Assembly: GCA_951640165.1 (NCBI GenBank) | Contig: OX621256.1 | Location: 3,410,001-3,474,000 of the forward strand | Origin: Pseudoips prasinana | Taxonomy: Eukaryota; Arthropoda; Insecta; Lepidoptera; Nolidae | Length of the DNA stretch: 64,000 nucleotides | Reading direction: 5' to 3' | In this document: positions 1 through 9,394 of the stretch, piece after piece | Layout of the letters: each line of letters begins with the position of its first letter | Numbering within the stretch: position 1 is the stretch's first letter | Made by a program: the position numbers and the translations under genes | Notes under the pieces: generated by a model | What the model was told of the DNA's origin: nothing | Seen by the model: the letters and a program-made list of their open reading frames with translations, nothing else | Database searches by the model: none

Positions 1-201
1 GTCTGTCTGTCTGTTTGTTCCGGCTAATCTCTGAAATGGCTGGACAGATTTTGACGGGACTTTTATTGGCAGGTAGCTGATGTAATAAGGAGTAACTTAG
101 GCTACTTTTATTTTAGAAAAAATCATTTATTTTAGAAAAAAAACAAAAAGAAATCAAATTAAACTAATTAACACGCGAACGAAGTCGCGGGCACAGCTAG
201 T
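1..201 (+). mobile_element. H3 Helitron-like element, right end
   Basis: The stretch ends GTCGCGGGCACAGCTAGT, the terminus shared by the H3 copies at 5474, 9135 and 16886 (there on the other strand). CGCG arms around AACGAAGT form a small hairpin just before the CTAG terminus, as expected for the 3' end of a Helitron. It has no coding capacity and the left end lies outside the window. Assignment to Helitrons rests on the terminus only. Confidence 0.6.
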
Positions 202-202
202 C

Positions 203-545
203 TTTAATATAAGTATGTTTATCAGTGGTCTTGTTGCCATAGTACAGGCTCAGTATAGAATACAATAGAATAGAATAGAATACTCTTTATTGTACACACA
301 AGCAGGATAAATAGGTAAGACAAAGAATGATAATACAATTTAGTACAATGGGCGGTCTTATCGCATTAAGCGATTTCTTCCACACAACCTATGGATGGAT
401 AGGAGCTGTAATTATTTTAAAAAGTGGGTGTGTAACAATTGAAGTAGTGGATATATAGATTTAAAAAAATGTGTATAATATTCAGGTACAGGCTCAGTAT
501 AGTTTGGCATCAGTTGGCAATGTGTTCGTTTCCCCAAGATATTTA
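203..545 (+). mobile_element. SINE-1 3' remnant split by a LINE tail
   Basis: The SINE-1 3' domain (CCATAGTACAGGCTC...TAGTTTGG) is present in two pieces, 203-258 and 486-545. The 17 bases at 242-258 are repeated exactly at 486-502, so the intervening 227 bp is an insertion with a target-site duplication. Confidence 0.75.
259..485 (-). mobile_element. 5'-truncated LINE 3' end with 17-bp target duplication
   Basis: On the minus strand this is a LINE 3' UTR with the recurring phrase about a GGCGGTCTTATCGC block and CAATAAAGAG, ending in an (AATAG)n-like tail at 259-280. Related tails occur at 4890-5045 and 40185-40330. The flanking GTACAGGCTCAGTATAG copies are identical, suggesting a fairly recent target-primed insertion. 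No protein is left. Confidence 0.75.
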
Positions 546-554
546 TTTATATAT

Positions 555-690
555 ACTACTCGTCTCTACAAAATAAGTAGGTACCACTTTTATAGAACAC
601 TCTCTCAAAATCTATAAGATTTTATCACAAACTTTCTGATGATATCAGAGAATTGTTTGCAAATAAATTCTGGTTAATAAAAAAGGGCTG
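555..690 (+). pseudogene. decayed LINE reverse-transcriptase C-terminal fragment
   Basis: The DNA resembles the end of the LINE ORF at 36364-36618: a phrase coding roughly for RFYNKL followed by DDIREL can be picked out in shifted frames. Several stops and frame changes break it. It adjoins a GAT-tailed repeat on the right. Confidence 0.45.
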
Positions 691-704
691 GCCAAATGGC
701 GTTG

Positions 705-950
705 GACTGAAGCTCTCTATGTTAACATCAACAACTGAGCCGTGTGGTGCCCGGCCCAGAAATAATGAAAAGGTTACCCTATTACATCCCGTGGGTGTCG
801 CAAAACGCGACTAAGGGACGATGCAGGTAGTCGGGCAGCAGTGTCACCTGTTGACTAAGGCATGTCCCTCCAAATGGCAATGTTGTGGAAACCTTTGGGG
901 GAGGCCTATGTCCAGCAGTGGACGATATCATGTTGATGATGATGTTGTAG
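705..950 (+). mobile_element. GAT-tailed repeat (GAT-S related)
   Basis: It contains CATCCCGTGGGTGTCG, a GACTAAGGGACGATG phrase and the family end GGAGGCCTATGTCCAGCAG followed by GTTGATGATGATG. It matches the copy at 48488-48690 in order and content. The tail shared with RTE-A suggests it is mobilised by an RTE-like LINE. Confidence 0.65.
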
Positions 951-1059
951 TTAAACCGTTAATGTTTTTAAACTTTCGCGATCTGTACACATTTTTATAT
1001 ACTGTTGACCTATGTTTATATGTTTATCGCGATTGAGACCCGTGTCCACAGTATATAAA

Positions 1060-1130
1060 AATCGTTAAACCATGTCAGAAGCCTACTGACTAGTTAAACA
1101 AATCTGACACTAGGGTAACCACTGCCCATA
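1060..1130 (+). repeat. U3 repeat fragment
   Basis: The phrase TCTGACACTAGGGTAACC followed by ACTGCCCATAAA recurs at 7925-8065 and, inverted, at 60905-61140. Class is unknown. Confidence 0.5.
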
Positions 1131-1754
1131 AATATTTTTATGGTTACAACCATGTTTTATAAAAACTATATACGTATATTCGTATTCGAAAGAAAGTATG
1201 ACACAATTCAAAAGCCTTATTTTCTAAGAAACTAAATTTATATTTATACAGTCAGAAAAGTCTTAAGTACATATGTAAAAATCCTACTGTGGAAATATTA
1301 ATCTTATTTCTTATAAAAGATTCAATTCCAATAAAATGACTCCCACACGTACCCAGTAACTCGTTGAAAATCAGTAAGTAGATATTAAAAGTAAAACCAT
1401 TCCAATGAGCACCATAAAACCAGTAAGAGTGAAAAATCCAGTAAAATCCATGCTCTTTCATCGTAACATTTCAATTACTTATACATTCTGTTAATCGATA
1501 TTTATGACCTTATTACTGAGTTTACGGTATAAAGGTACTTTTACACGAGCTTATTATGAAACGCAATCAAATTAATTATTTATAGACTGATTACGAAAAC
1601 CTCTTTTTTATTATTAAAATTGACGTTTTTATTTTTTTGTTCGCTTAATCCGACCCCAGGTAAATTTTATGTCGGATTAATTAATAAATTTACCCGTTAC
1701 AGTTTTCAAGTTTTTTATTACTATGGAATCAGCAGACAAAAATTCAGCCCAACT
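1131..1754. other. no recognisable feature
   Basis: AT-rich sequence. A 69-codon open frame on the minus strand (1252-1461) has no recognisable domain and I treat it as chance. Confidence 0.6.
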
Positions 1755-2031
1755 GAAAAAAAACTTGTGTGTACTTATGTACACGCGTTAGAAGTTATAC
1801 TTCTTAATATACAACTTGAACATAGTTATCAATTTTCATACCACCTAGAACTAACGTCATGCTGTTATTTTTACGATGCGCGTGCACGATGCGCGCGCAT
1901 CGTAAAAATTCACTCTCATACCATCTAGAACTAACTTCATGCTGTTAAATTTTTTGGTGTCGGTGTGCGCGCGCATCGTTAAAATTCACTCTCATCATTT
2001 TTCTCCATCGCGCCAAAAGAAGTATAACTTC
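1755..2031 (-). mobile_element. MITE-3 copy with internal duplication
   Basis: Ends carry GAAGTTATACTTC and its inverse, as in the copies at 9921, 40344 and 51680. Inside, the segment from CACCTAGAACTAAC to AATTCACTCTCAT is present twice with different cores: one with a GATGCGCGCGCATC palindrome, one with TTTTTTGGTGTCGG. It is longer (277 bp) than the other copies (about 190 bp). Non-coding; transposase family unknown. Confidence 0.7.
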
Positions 2032-2095
2032 AATAATGATGAAAGTTAGCGCTTTTAAGGCCCGGTGTCCCCTTCCTTATAAAATTGACTTATAT

Positions 2096-2145
2096 GTTTG
2101 ATGTTTTGGGAGTACATCAAATGATGAACTCCCAAAACATCAAAC
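2096..2145. repeat. 18-bp perfect inverted repeat
   Basis: Arms GTTTGATGTTTTGGGAGT (2096-2113) and its exact complement (2128-2145) are separated by 14 bp. Beyond the core the arms continue TATAT/ATATA with a 2-bp interruption. Confidence 0.9.
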
Positions 2146-2625
2146 ACATATAGTTCTTATTTTAAGTCTAGTTTCTAAAGTGGTAGTAATTCTCCCGTAA
2201 AACTGCTCAAAAACCGAAAATACGCTATACATTACCTCCTTTAAGTCCCGGTATCAACATACCGTTTAGCTTTACGTGAGGGTCATGTGTAAGGTTTTTA
2301 TATTCCAACCTCTGGACATAGATGCATTCGACTTCCAACTACCGGTGAAATTTTGAAATAAGCACTCAATATCGTTATGTTGCACTCAACTCAATGAACA
2401 GTTTATACAAAATATAAAAATATTCTAGTTAAGTTCATTTTCTTTTTGAATATTTTTTATTCCTGTAACTGTTCTATGAAATCATTTTTACAGGTAACGC
2501 AGCAAATATAAATGTGCTAAGTAACCATTAAAAAAATACGTAATTATTATTTATGTAAAACGACAACTGCAGAAAACGTTCTTAAAAACTTTTATTCTTA
2601 TGCATCGGAGATCGAATGACCCATA
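2146..2625. other. no recognisable feature
   Basis: AT-rich, no convincing frame or repeat. Confidence 0.6.
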
Positions 2626-2629
2626 TCAC

Positions 2630-2780
2630 CGATATGAACGATATTTGTATGCATGAACATGTCTGTTTGTCCTGAGTCTTGGCGTAATTATCTATATAAG
2701 TATTTATTTACAAAAGAAATGTAGTATATCAGTTATATACATGTTATTAGTACTGAGTAGTAGTAACTACCGCTCAGCAC
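2630..2780 (+). mobile_element. SINE-1 fragment
   Basis: The body of SINE-1 is present (GCATGAACATGTCTGTTTGT, then GTAATTATCTATATAAG and TATATCAGTTAT). The tRNA head and the 3' domain are lost or badly diverged. Confidence 0.65.
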
Positions 2781-3206
2781 TAACTTTTAGTAGTGATGGC
2801 AGGCATTGGCGACACAACACAAATAATAAGCATGGTATTATCCAAATATCAGTCCGTCGTTTATTTGATCGTTTTAAATTTACTACATAACGAACGATAT
2901 CTTTTATTTTCATTAACAACACATTCTGAGTGACAGCCACTAGTAGAGCAAAGGCAGGAGCAAAGTACCTACGCTAAACATAGGAAATTACAGTAGTGAA
3001 CTACGTGGAGTTAACTCGTAAAATGAAGTGTGGTTCGTGTGCGGGTTGCTTAATAAGACTTTCGTAACGACACGTTTGATAAAATGGATCAAGATGGTTT
3101 TACTTTTATATGTTTTGACGTGTGGCGCTTAATGTTTAGTGATGGGAAAAGCACGAGAGTATTATTTAACTTTTGTACTTAAAATAATACTTACTTTTGT
3201 ACTTTA
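2781..3206. other. no recognisable feature
   Basis: AT-rich, no convincing frame. Confidence 0.55.
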
Positions 3207-3373
3207 TAATCACACTAATATTATAAAGGCGAAAGTTTATGAGTGTGTATTTTTGTTTCTTCTTCACGTCTAAACAGCTGGACCGATTTTAATAAAATTT
3301 GGTATGGAGTTAGCTGACACCCTGGATTAACACATATGTTATTAACGCAGGTAAAACCACAGGGTACAACTAG
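3207..3373 (+). mobile_element. H2 Helitron-like element
   Basis: It begins CACTAATATTATAAAGGCGA and continues with the family block about GTCTAAACAGCTGGACCG and GGTATGGAGTTAGCTGA, ending in a worn form of the GGGGCACAGCTAGT terminus (AGGGTACAACTAGT). Non-coding. Other copies are at 29730, 32155, 47066, 47264, 56321 and 56489. Confidence 0.65.
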
Positions 3374-3529
3374 TTAAGACTAAATAGAGAAACATTTTCT
3401 TAGTATAGTGCGTTTCCGCTTACTGTCTAGCGTACTATATAAAGGACAACGGACAAGCTCACTGTCCGTAATATGAGGTTTAAACATAAGTGAGCTCAAT
3501 ATGAGAGTGGTTTCTTGTTTCCATATTAT

Positions 3530-3593
3530 TTATGTCATTAGATTCCAATATGAACATACTAACGTATGTTCATATTGGAATCTAATGACATAA
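3530..3593. repeat. 30-bp perfect inverted repeat with 4-nt loop
   Basis: Arms 3530-3559 and 3564-3593 are exact complements, separated by TAAC. The unit does not match any repeat family in the window and has no target-duplication-like flanks. Confidence 0.95.
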
Positions 3594-3701
3594 TATTGAA
3601 AAAGATATGCTGAGATGGTTTACTCATCAAATATTATATTACTCATAAATATATTAATTTGACAAAATACTAAATTTTTATAATAATATTTTTTTTTTAC
3701 T

Positions 3702-3990
3702 TTTATTGAATGAAATTACTTACTGAGATGGTTTGGGCATTTCAAAAGGTTGTATGAAAGAAGATTGACACAATAAGTGCCTGTGTGAATTGTACAACTG
3801 GAAGAGGAAGACCTCGTAAAATATTATCGGACCTAATTGAAGATGTTCTCAAGAAACGCTAGGTTAGAAGTACTCTAAATTGGCGAGCATGTATGAAGAA
3901 TATAATGACAGTAAACGAGGCAAAAGAAACAAACAAGACAAAATCGTCTCTACCCATCTCTCTGGGAAACAGGCGTGAGTCTAGTATAAA
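3702..3990 (+). pseudogene. degenerate RTE-B LINE coding end
   Basis: It aligns along its length with the intact-looking copy at 49937-50375: GAGATGGTTTGGGCATTT, ATGAAAGAAGATTGACA, GGAAGAGGAAGACCTCG, then GGGAAACAGGCGTGAGTCTA. Frameshifts and stops throughout. This is the C-terminal region of a LINE polyprotein. Confidence 0.75.
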
Positions 3991-4342
3991 TTACGCAAAA
4001 TATTGTTTAATATAATTCATTTTTCTTCTTCTGCTATGTGGCTATACTCTAGGTTATGGGTACACATTTACATTTAGTTAAGCAACGCCAATAATACGTT
4101 AAGTATACCGATATAACATAAAATATCGACATTTTCCCATCCCTACTCATATTAACCTTATCTACAGATCTATGGTAATACCACAGCAAACTGTGGTAAT
4201 GCAGAGATCGAATACTAATCCCACTCGAGATGGAACTCGATATTTTAATCAACATTCAATAATCGGTCAGTCAGAGTGGAGGGCGGATTAATTTTAGTTG
4301 CTGAGGATATGAATCAATATAGGGGGATTGAGAGGTCAATAT

Positions 4343-4840
4343 CGTGACTCTGGCGTGGTTGGTAAATGCTCGCATTACACGCCGCAGGCGCAGGTCGTGG
4401 GTCGATTCCCACAGAGGACAGATATTTGTGTGCATGAACATGTCTGTTTATCCTGGTTTGGGAGTAACTATCTATATAGGTATGTATTCACAAAAGAAAA
4501 GTAGTATATCAGTTACTGGTTTCTATAGTACAAGCACTGCTTAGTTTGGAATCAGATGACTGTGTGTGAATAATGGCTCAGGGGCTCTACCGGCTACGTT
4601 GCCGAACTTCGATTTCTTGAATGGCGTTCAAATAAATTAAGGGTAAAACTGACTTAATCAATCGTTAAATCGGCTTCAACGTCGACAATCGATTCTGGAC
4701 CATTTATGACGTCACATGTATTCATGGAAGCCGATTTAACGATTGATTAAGTCATTTTTAACCTTTTTTTTATTTCAACGCCATTTAAGAAATCGATGTT
4801 CGGCTACATAGCCGGTAGAGCCCCAGGATGTTATTACATA
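4343..4840 (+). mobile_element. SINE-1, tRNA-derived, interrupted by MITE-2
   Basis: A tRNA-like head has GGCGTGGTTGGTAAATGC (A-box region) and GGTCGATTCCC (B box). It is followed by the family body (GTGTGCATGAACATGTCTG) and the 3' domain CTATAGTACAAGCACTGCTT. The 3' end GTGAATAATGGCTCAG is cut by MITE-2 and resumes as AGGATGTTATTA. An internal RNA polymerase III promoter would be the ancestral control. Confidence 0.8.
4581..4824. mobile_element. MITE-2, long-arm foldback element
   Basis: It starts GGGGCTCTACCGGCTA and ends TAGCCGGTAGAGCCCC. The arms are roughly 105 bp (GATTTCTTGAATGGCGTT, TGACTTAATCAATCGTTAA and their inverses) around a short centre. CAG is found at both flanks and may be a 3-bp target duplication. 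The second copy is at 33031-33273. Confidence 0.8.
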
Positions 4841-4889
4841 TTAAGTATTTCTATTCATACTTAAATTCTTTTATGTTGCGCTATCATGT

Positions 4890-5045
4890 AGTCCTTCTTT
4901 ATTTCTGCTTCTTATGCATGCAAAGGTTATCTGGACGAGATCGCTGACTGCGATAAGACCGCCTATTGTACAATTCGATTTCAATGTTTCTTATATTTTT
5001 TTATGTGTGATTGATGTGCAATAAAGAGTATTTATCTTATCTTAT
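4890..5045 (+). mobile_element. LINE 3' UTR fragment
   Basis: It carries GCGATAAGACCGCCTATTGT and GTGCAATAAAGAGTATTTA, with a tail of CTTAT units then TTATTATTATT. It is the same 3' end as at 259-485 (inverted) and 40185-40330. Non-coding. Confidence 0.6.
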
Positions 5046-5264
5046 TATTATTATGGGCTTAGGTACTTGCTTAAACTAGAAAATATATACAGTTTTATCT
5101 ATTAGGAAATGTACAAAATTATATGGTGTGTTGAGACGGCGACGAATAATATCAAAATGTGTCTGTCCCAAATAACTAACCGGTTCGACATAGTCGTTAT
5201 AGATATTAATCTATATCGAGAAAAAAATTATCTAATATTAAAATCCAATAAGTGTAATTAGTTA

Positions 5265-5389
5265 CCAACGCCAGCACACCAATCTGCCAAATTTCCACAA
5301 TTGAACGTGAACCTTATACTTATGTGACAAAAGTGAAAATCTATAAAAGAAATTTGACAGATTTGGGTAGATGGATGTGCTGGCGTCTG
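5265..5389. mobile_element. MITE-1 copy A
   Basis: The right end GTGCTGGCGTCTG is followed by TA and the left end CCAACGCCAGCACA follows TA. The arms pair over about 40 bp (AATCTGCCAAATTTCC / AAATTTGACAGATTTG). TA targets plus these TIRs fit a Tc1/mariner-type non-autonomous element. A 106-codon minus-strand frame over it is a by-product. Confidence 0.8.
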
Positions 5390-5473
5390 TACTACTGTTT
5401 GAAAAAGCAAACCCACTTTAACTTGTCTTGATGAGAAGCGATTATATTTAAATAAACGTATATATTTATAGAC

Positions 5474-5920
5474 ACTAGGTGTGCCCGCGACTTTGTCCGC
5501 ACATTTTGTAATGACTCCGTAAATATTACATCCGAATATCTCTAATATTTTGTCTCTTGTCGCTAACTTATAAAACATTCACATAAACTTTACATATTTC
5601 TATAAAAAATTTCATCCCCTATTCCCTAATATTATTTTGCACCATGGAGGGTAACATTTTTTCAAACTTTAAATGTCAGTTTTATTTATATCGAATCAAC
5701 AGCCTTAAAAATAATTTTCAAGCTTATCTCTAAAATGACGATACTTGCAAACAGCACTTTATCCCCGCTTTCAACCCCTTACAACCTTTTTTATCGCATT
5801 AAAAAGTAGCCTATATCATTTCTCAGGCTCTATACTGTGTACTAAATTTCATTTAAATAAGTTCAGTAGTTTTGGCGTGAAAGCGCAACAGACAGACAGA
5901 GTTACTTTCGCATTTATCTT
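5474..5920 (-). mobile_element. H3 Helitron-like element
   Basis: On the minus strand it ends GTCGCGGGCACACCTAGT. The other end has GGCGTGAAAGCGCAACAGAC and TTTCGCATTTATC, matching the H3 copy at 16886-17120. An extra internal stretch makes this copy longer. It abuts an H1 element. Confidence 0.65.
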
Positions 5921-6240
5921 CTATACATGTAATAAAATCGTAGGAAAGTCAAAACTGTACATTGAATATTTTTTTAAAAGGATACTTGGGTCGTGATCTG
6001 CAATCGATATCGAAGCAAAAAATATAGTTTTTAGAATTTTTGTCAGTGTGTCTGTTTGTCTGTATGTATGTCCGGGCTAAACCCAAAAATTACTGCATGG
6101 ATTTGCTTCAAATTTTGCATGAATATTACTAAGAAGTCGGGTCAACATATAGGCTACATATTATCACGCTATCACCTACGGGGGAGGAGCTTTGATAATT
6201 TATAAAAATTAACGCGGGTGAAACCGCGGGGCACAGCTAG
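5921..6240 (+). mobile_element. H1 Helitron-like element
   Basis: It runs from AATAAAATCGTAGGAAAGTC through TGTCCGGGCTAAACCCAA and GTCGGGTCAACATATAGG to GGGGCACAGCTAG, followed by T. Before the end, CGCGG-GTGAAA-CCGCG makes a perfect 5-bp hairpin followed 12 bases later by CTAG, the Helitron 3' pattern. It has no Rep/helicase coding. The copy at 25991-26295 is collinear. Confidence 0.75.
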
Positions 6241-6246
6241 TTCTAT

Positions 6247-6405
6247 AATATGTTTCAAGGCCCCCTATGGGATGGACTGACGATCTTATGCGGGTCGCTG
6301 GAAACTGCGAATAGCGCAAGACCGTGTGGAGATCTTTGGGGGAGGCCTTTGTCCAACAGTGGACGTCTTTCGGCTGATATGATGATGATGATGATGATGT
6401 TTATC
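6247..6405 (+). mobile_element. RTE-A LINE 3' end fragment
   Basis: It has the family order: GATGGACTGACGATCTTATG, GGGTCGCTGGAAACTGC, GGAGGCCTTTGTCCA and GGACGTCTTTCGGCTGATAT, then (GAT)n. This is the last part of the LINE ORF plus tail. The nearby start codons are not meaningful. Confidence 0.8.
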
Positions 6406-6514
6406 TCTGTCTATTTTGGCAACAATTGGCGGTGTGTTAGTTGTCCAAAGATATTAGAAAGAATACGTTTGTTTAAGAAAATTAGAAAGAAAAGAATCGC
6501 TTTTAATCTGAAAG

Positions 6515-7050
6515 AAAAAGCTGTGTGGCTGACGGCATAGAATATCGCCACCCCATCTCATCCCGTGGAATTCAGATTCCCGTGGTCCGCAGAAGTCGAC
6601 CATAAGGGATATCTTTTTTTTTTGTTAAGGCAGGAGGACTGCCTACGCATGCCACCCGCAAAATGTGTCTGCGGGTAGATATGTCGGACTCGCACCGATT
6701 AAACCTACCTGCCGTGGACTTCTCTTGGCGCCTGATAGGGGGATCTCAGGGAACTCGGATATGCCGCTCCGGTGGCCACCTTTTTCCGCCATGTCCCAGA
6801 TGGTCGGGACACGCACCCTGGGAGGACTCGCCCTTTCCAATTGCCGACTCCTACCAGTACGGCACAGCGACTGCACCACAAACTGTACGCTGTATCTACA
6901 AGAGAACTACTATGAACAGCATACTGCGATCGCCAACCCGTCTGCCAAGGGTGGCGATTAGGGCATAGCCATAAGACACATCTCCATTGTAGAAATTGTT
7001 GGGGAGGCCTTTGTCCAGCAGTGGACGTCATTCGATTGACAAGATGATGA
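6515..7050 (+). mobile_element. GAT-S repeat split by an R1-like tail
   Basis: The left piece (6515-6610) holds GCTGTGTGGCTGACGGCATA and CACCCCATCTCATCCCGTGG. The right piece (about 6896-7050) holds GCATACTGCGATCGCCAACC, GTCTGCCAAGGGTGGCG and the (GAT)n tail. In uninterrupted copies such as 55022-55250 these pieces are contiguous, so 6611-6895 is an insertion. Confidence 0.75.
6611..6895 (-). mobile_element. R1-like LINE 3' UTR segment
   Basis: On the minus strand it runs towards GCGGGTGGCATGCGTAGGCA and a T/A-rich tail, the same 3' end found after the R1-clade ORF fragment at 35768-36073. Related copies: 30268-30548 (plus) and 49468-49800 (minus). Open frames on both strands here are chance products of its higher GC content. 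Confidence 0.7.
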
Positions 7051-7470
7051 TGATAAAGAGTGAATATATTACCTTAAGGTGGTCGACCCGTTAAGATAAC
7101 ATTTTCTCATGTTTCATCAATACCGAACGCATTCCAACGTTATCATTGATGGCTTCCAAATCAACGGCACACTTAAAATAAAGAGCCCAATATCCAAAAC
7201 TATGAATGTTAATTTTAATTTTATATCTATAGATAACTTTGTTCGTATTAAAGTTTGGAAGTGTTGGTTTGTTTGTTACGTATTTTAGTTGAGTGTTAAG
7301 GGAAGGTGCTATGTTAATTTATTTCATTTAATTCAATACACATTCACAGTAATTGGAGTTTAAAGTTTAAATTCAATTACACTAGGGTTCATATAATTTA
7401 GTTAGCTTGTCTAAGGTATGTGAATATTATTTTAACGGGGATTAAATTTCTAATAATGAAATTAATATAT
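7051..7470. other. no recognisable feature
   Basis: AT-rich, no convincing frame or repeat. Confidence 0.55.
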
Positions 7471-7472
7471 TA

Positions 7473-7519
7473 ACATACACTTGTACTTGCCAAGTTCACA
7501 ATGCAGTACATAAACATAG
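7473..7519 (-). repeat. 47-bp repeat shared with 48411-48455
   Basis: Its reverse complement reads GTTTATGTACTGCATTGTG...CAAGTACAAGTGTATGT and aligns with 48411-48455 with only a few mismatches. It lies just upstream of the recombinase-like fragment and may be part of the same element. Confidence 0.6.
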
Positions 7520-7571
7520 TCAAATAGTATATTAAAATAACAAAATAAAATTGAATACTGATTGACATTTA

Positions 7572-7844
7572 TTGACCATCTTGGCAGGAACAATTCCTGT
7601 TGCAAAGTGTTCCGACGAAGATGGGAGAAAATCCAGTGACGACTCTGAAGATGAAGAAGTGCGACGAAACATTGCTGCGGAAGCTGCGGAAATAACACAA
7701 AATTTAGCACCCTCCAAATCGGTACAGCGATATAAAAATTGTTACAATCAATTTATTGCTTGGAAGAAATTGCATCGTTTTAATAAAATTGATGAAGACC
7801 TTTTACTTATATACAATGTCATTAAACTTTCGGTCCTGGTATGA
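7572..7844 (+). pseudogene. fragment like the N-terminal domain of tyrosine-recombinase (Crypton-type) proteins
   Basis: A 90-codon open frame starting at a TTG (so the true start is unknown). An acidic segment (residues about 16-31, SDEDGRKSSDDSEDEEV) is followed by SKSVQRYKNCYNQFIAW (about 49-65) and EDLLLIYNV (about 75-83). The latter part has the S-x-x-x-Y-x-x-x-Y-x-x-F-x-x-W pattern and LLLIY helix that I know from SAM-like core-binding domains of eukaryotic tyrosine recombinases. The similarity then ends abruptly; no catalytic R-H-R-Y domain follows. Probably a truncated transposon or domesticated-gene copy. The family call is recognition only. Confidence 0.4.
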
Positions 7845-7924
7845 TGAAAAATAGTATACGCGCCACGGGAAGATAGCAGGACTTATCGACCCACGCTTAT
7901 GTCAAGTCTTTTAATAATTTTTTT

Positions 7925-8065
7925 TTTTCGTTAATCCATAGATGGTTGACCACAAAAGTGGTTTAATTGCATCGAAGGGTACGTCAGAGGCCTACTGATC
8001 GGCTTGAACAACTCTGACACTAGGGTGACCACTACCCATACGATAAGTAAGTAAGTAGTTACCCC
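7925..8065 (+). repeat. U3 repeat fragment
   Basis: It contains CATAGATGGTTGACCACAAA, GAGGCCTACTGATCGG and ACACTAGGGTGACCACTACC, then AAGTAAGTAAG. The order matches 9395-9540 and the inverse of 60905-61140. Class unknown. Confidence 0.5.
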
Positions 8066-8499
8066 TCAACAGGACCGGCTTTATTCGATCATCAAATTAT
8101 TATCAAAAATTCATTATAAATCGAGATAAGTTGTTTGAACATAAATCAAGTGCACTTATAAAACCAGTACCGAACTAATCCATCAGTAATTAATCTACGG
8201 AAGCAAATCCAGTAGCGAAAGCTAGCAAGCTATAATCAACCAGAATTTTATTACAAATCGTGACAAATTAATAAATGCATGATTTGATTGGCACCATATT
8301 AAAATAATCGATATGGCATAAACATATTCATGAACATTTTAATGATATGCAATAATAATATGCATAATATGAATGTTAATATATTATTTAAAATGGAACT
8401 GATGTTCATAATGTTGTTACCAGTATTTTATTAACGGAATTGTTGTAATTATTATGTCAACTTGGTTGAATATCAGCGTGGGCATGAGTGCTCTTTAAC
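8066..8499. other. no recognisable feature
   Basis: AT-rich, no convincing frame. Confidence 0.55.
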
Positions 8500-8634
8500 T
8501 GATGAATGTTTTTTTATAGAATAGGATGGCAATCGAGCAATTGGGTCACCTGATGGTAAGTGATCACCGCCACCCATAGATACTCGCAACACCTGAGGAG
8601 CCGCAAGTGCGTTGCCGGCCTTTAAGAAAAGAAT

Positions 8635-8696
8635 AGGCTCGCTTCTTGAAGGTTGTGTGTTCATGTATTACATGGCAACCTTCAAGAAGCGAGCCT
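8635..8696. repeat. 21-bp perfect inverted repeat inside a LINE 3' UTR
   Basis: AGGCTCGCTTCTTGAAGGTTG (8635-8655) is exactly complementary to 8676-8696, with a 20-bp spacer. It overlaps the junction between the LINE UTR and its coding remnant. Confidence 0.9.
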
Positions 8697-8703
8697 GGAT
8701 CAG

Positions 8704-8931
8704 AAATACCTCCGCAGCTAATTGAGTCCACAGAGCGGTAGTGTGCGGAAAAAAGTTTCTTGTGAAACGCCGATTCGTTCCTGCATCACCGCTGTGACAC
8801 CTATAGAAGCATAGATACTCGTATATGCCAGGGTGATCGTCGCAATCAACACACAACCAAATTGAGGAGAGATCCTTACTTTCAAAATTGCCTAGGTGGC
8901 GGACACAGATACTAACTACAACTAAACACAA
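8704..8931 (-). pseudogene. LINE reverse-transcriptase C-terminal remnant
   Basis: The frame includes YEYLCFYRCHSGDAGTNRRF and then FFPHTTALWTQLAAEVFLI. The pattern LW-x-x-LP/A-x-E-V-F near the end is typical of the extreme C-terminus of insect LINE ORF2 proteins. No catalytic region remains. Exact clade unresolved. Confidence 0.55.
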
Positions 8932-9004
8932 ACCTGTGTTTAAGTAAATTGTTTTGTAATTTACAAACTTTCTGCCCTACACCTTCTGGTGGTGACCACG
9001 AACC

Positions 9005-9115
9005 GGAAGACGCAGCGTGGGCAGGCTCCCTACAAGATGGACCGATGATCTTGCGGGTAGTACAAAACCGCTAATTTTTGAGCAGTGGGCGTCTATAGGT
9101 TGATATCATAATGAC
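9005..9115 (+). mobile_element. RTE-A fragment, worn
   Basis: GCAGCGTGGGCAGGCTCCC, GATGGACCGATGATCTTG and GAGCAGTGGGCGTCTA followed by GTTGATATCATAATGA preserve the family order with deletions. Confidence 0.65.
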
Positions 9116-9134
9116 GTACAAACTGTTTGATCTT

Positions 9135-9370
9135 TTCCACTAGCTTTTGCCCGCGACTTCGTCCACGTTACTTTAAAATTGCTCCAGAGAAAAATGTTGA
9201 CCAGACATGTTTCAACATATCTGTGTAACATAAAACTATACCAAATTTGAAGTGAGTAGTTCATGTGATTTGATTTTCAAAAATCCAACAGAAACGGACC
9301 CATTTCCGGGATAAAATTAATCCCATGCGCTAATCCGATAATAAACTCTCTAGAGGTCATAGACAGTTAC
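9135..9370 (-). mobile_element. H3 Helitron-like element
   Basis: The plus strand starts ACTAGCTTTTGCCCGCGACT; on the minus strand this is the CTAGT terminus. The interior has diverged from the other H3 copies. Confidence 0.55.
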
Positions 9371-9394
9371 TCTCGCAGATACGCAGTCGGTTTA

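Larger units (their letters stand above)
8500..8935 (-). mobile_element. 5'-truncated LINE with RT C-terminus and 3' UTR
   Basis: Read on the minus strand it has a coding end (8704-8931), then a 3' UTR with the common phrase GGTGATCACTTACCATCAGG and its relatives, then a T/A-rich end near 8510. The same 3' UTR occurs at 50415-50590 (plus) and 54728-54960. The UTR copy carries a local inverted repeat at 8635-8696. Confidence 0.65.

Noticed and set aside
5258..5578. 106-codon minus-strand frame with IGVGN-type start region
   Set aside because: Covers MITE-1 copy A and an H3 end; no motif, and the homologous MITE copies are not open in this frame.
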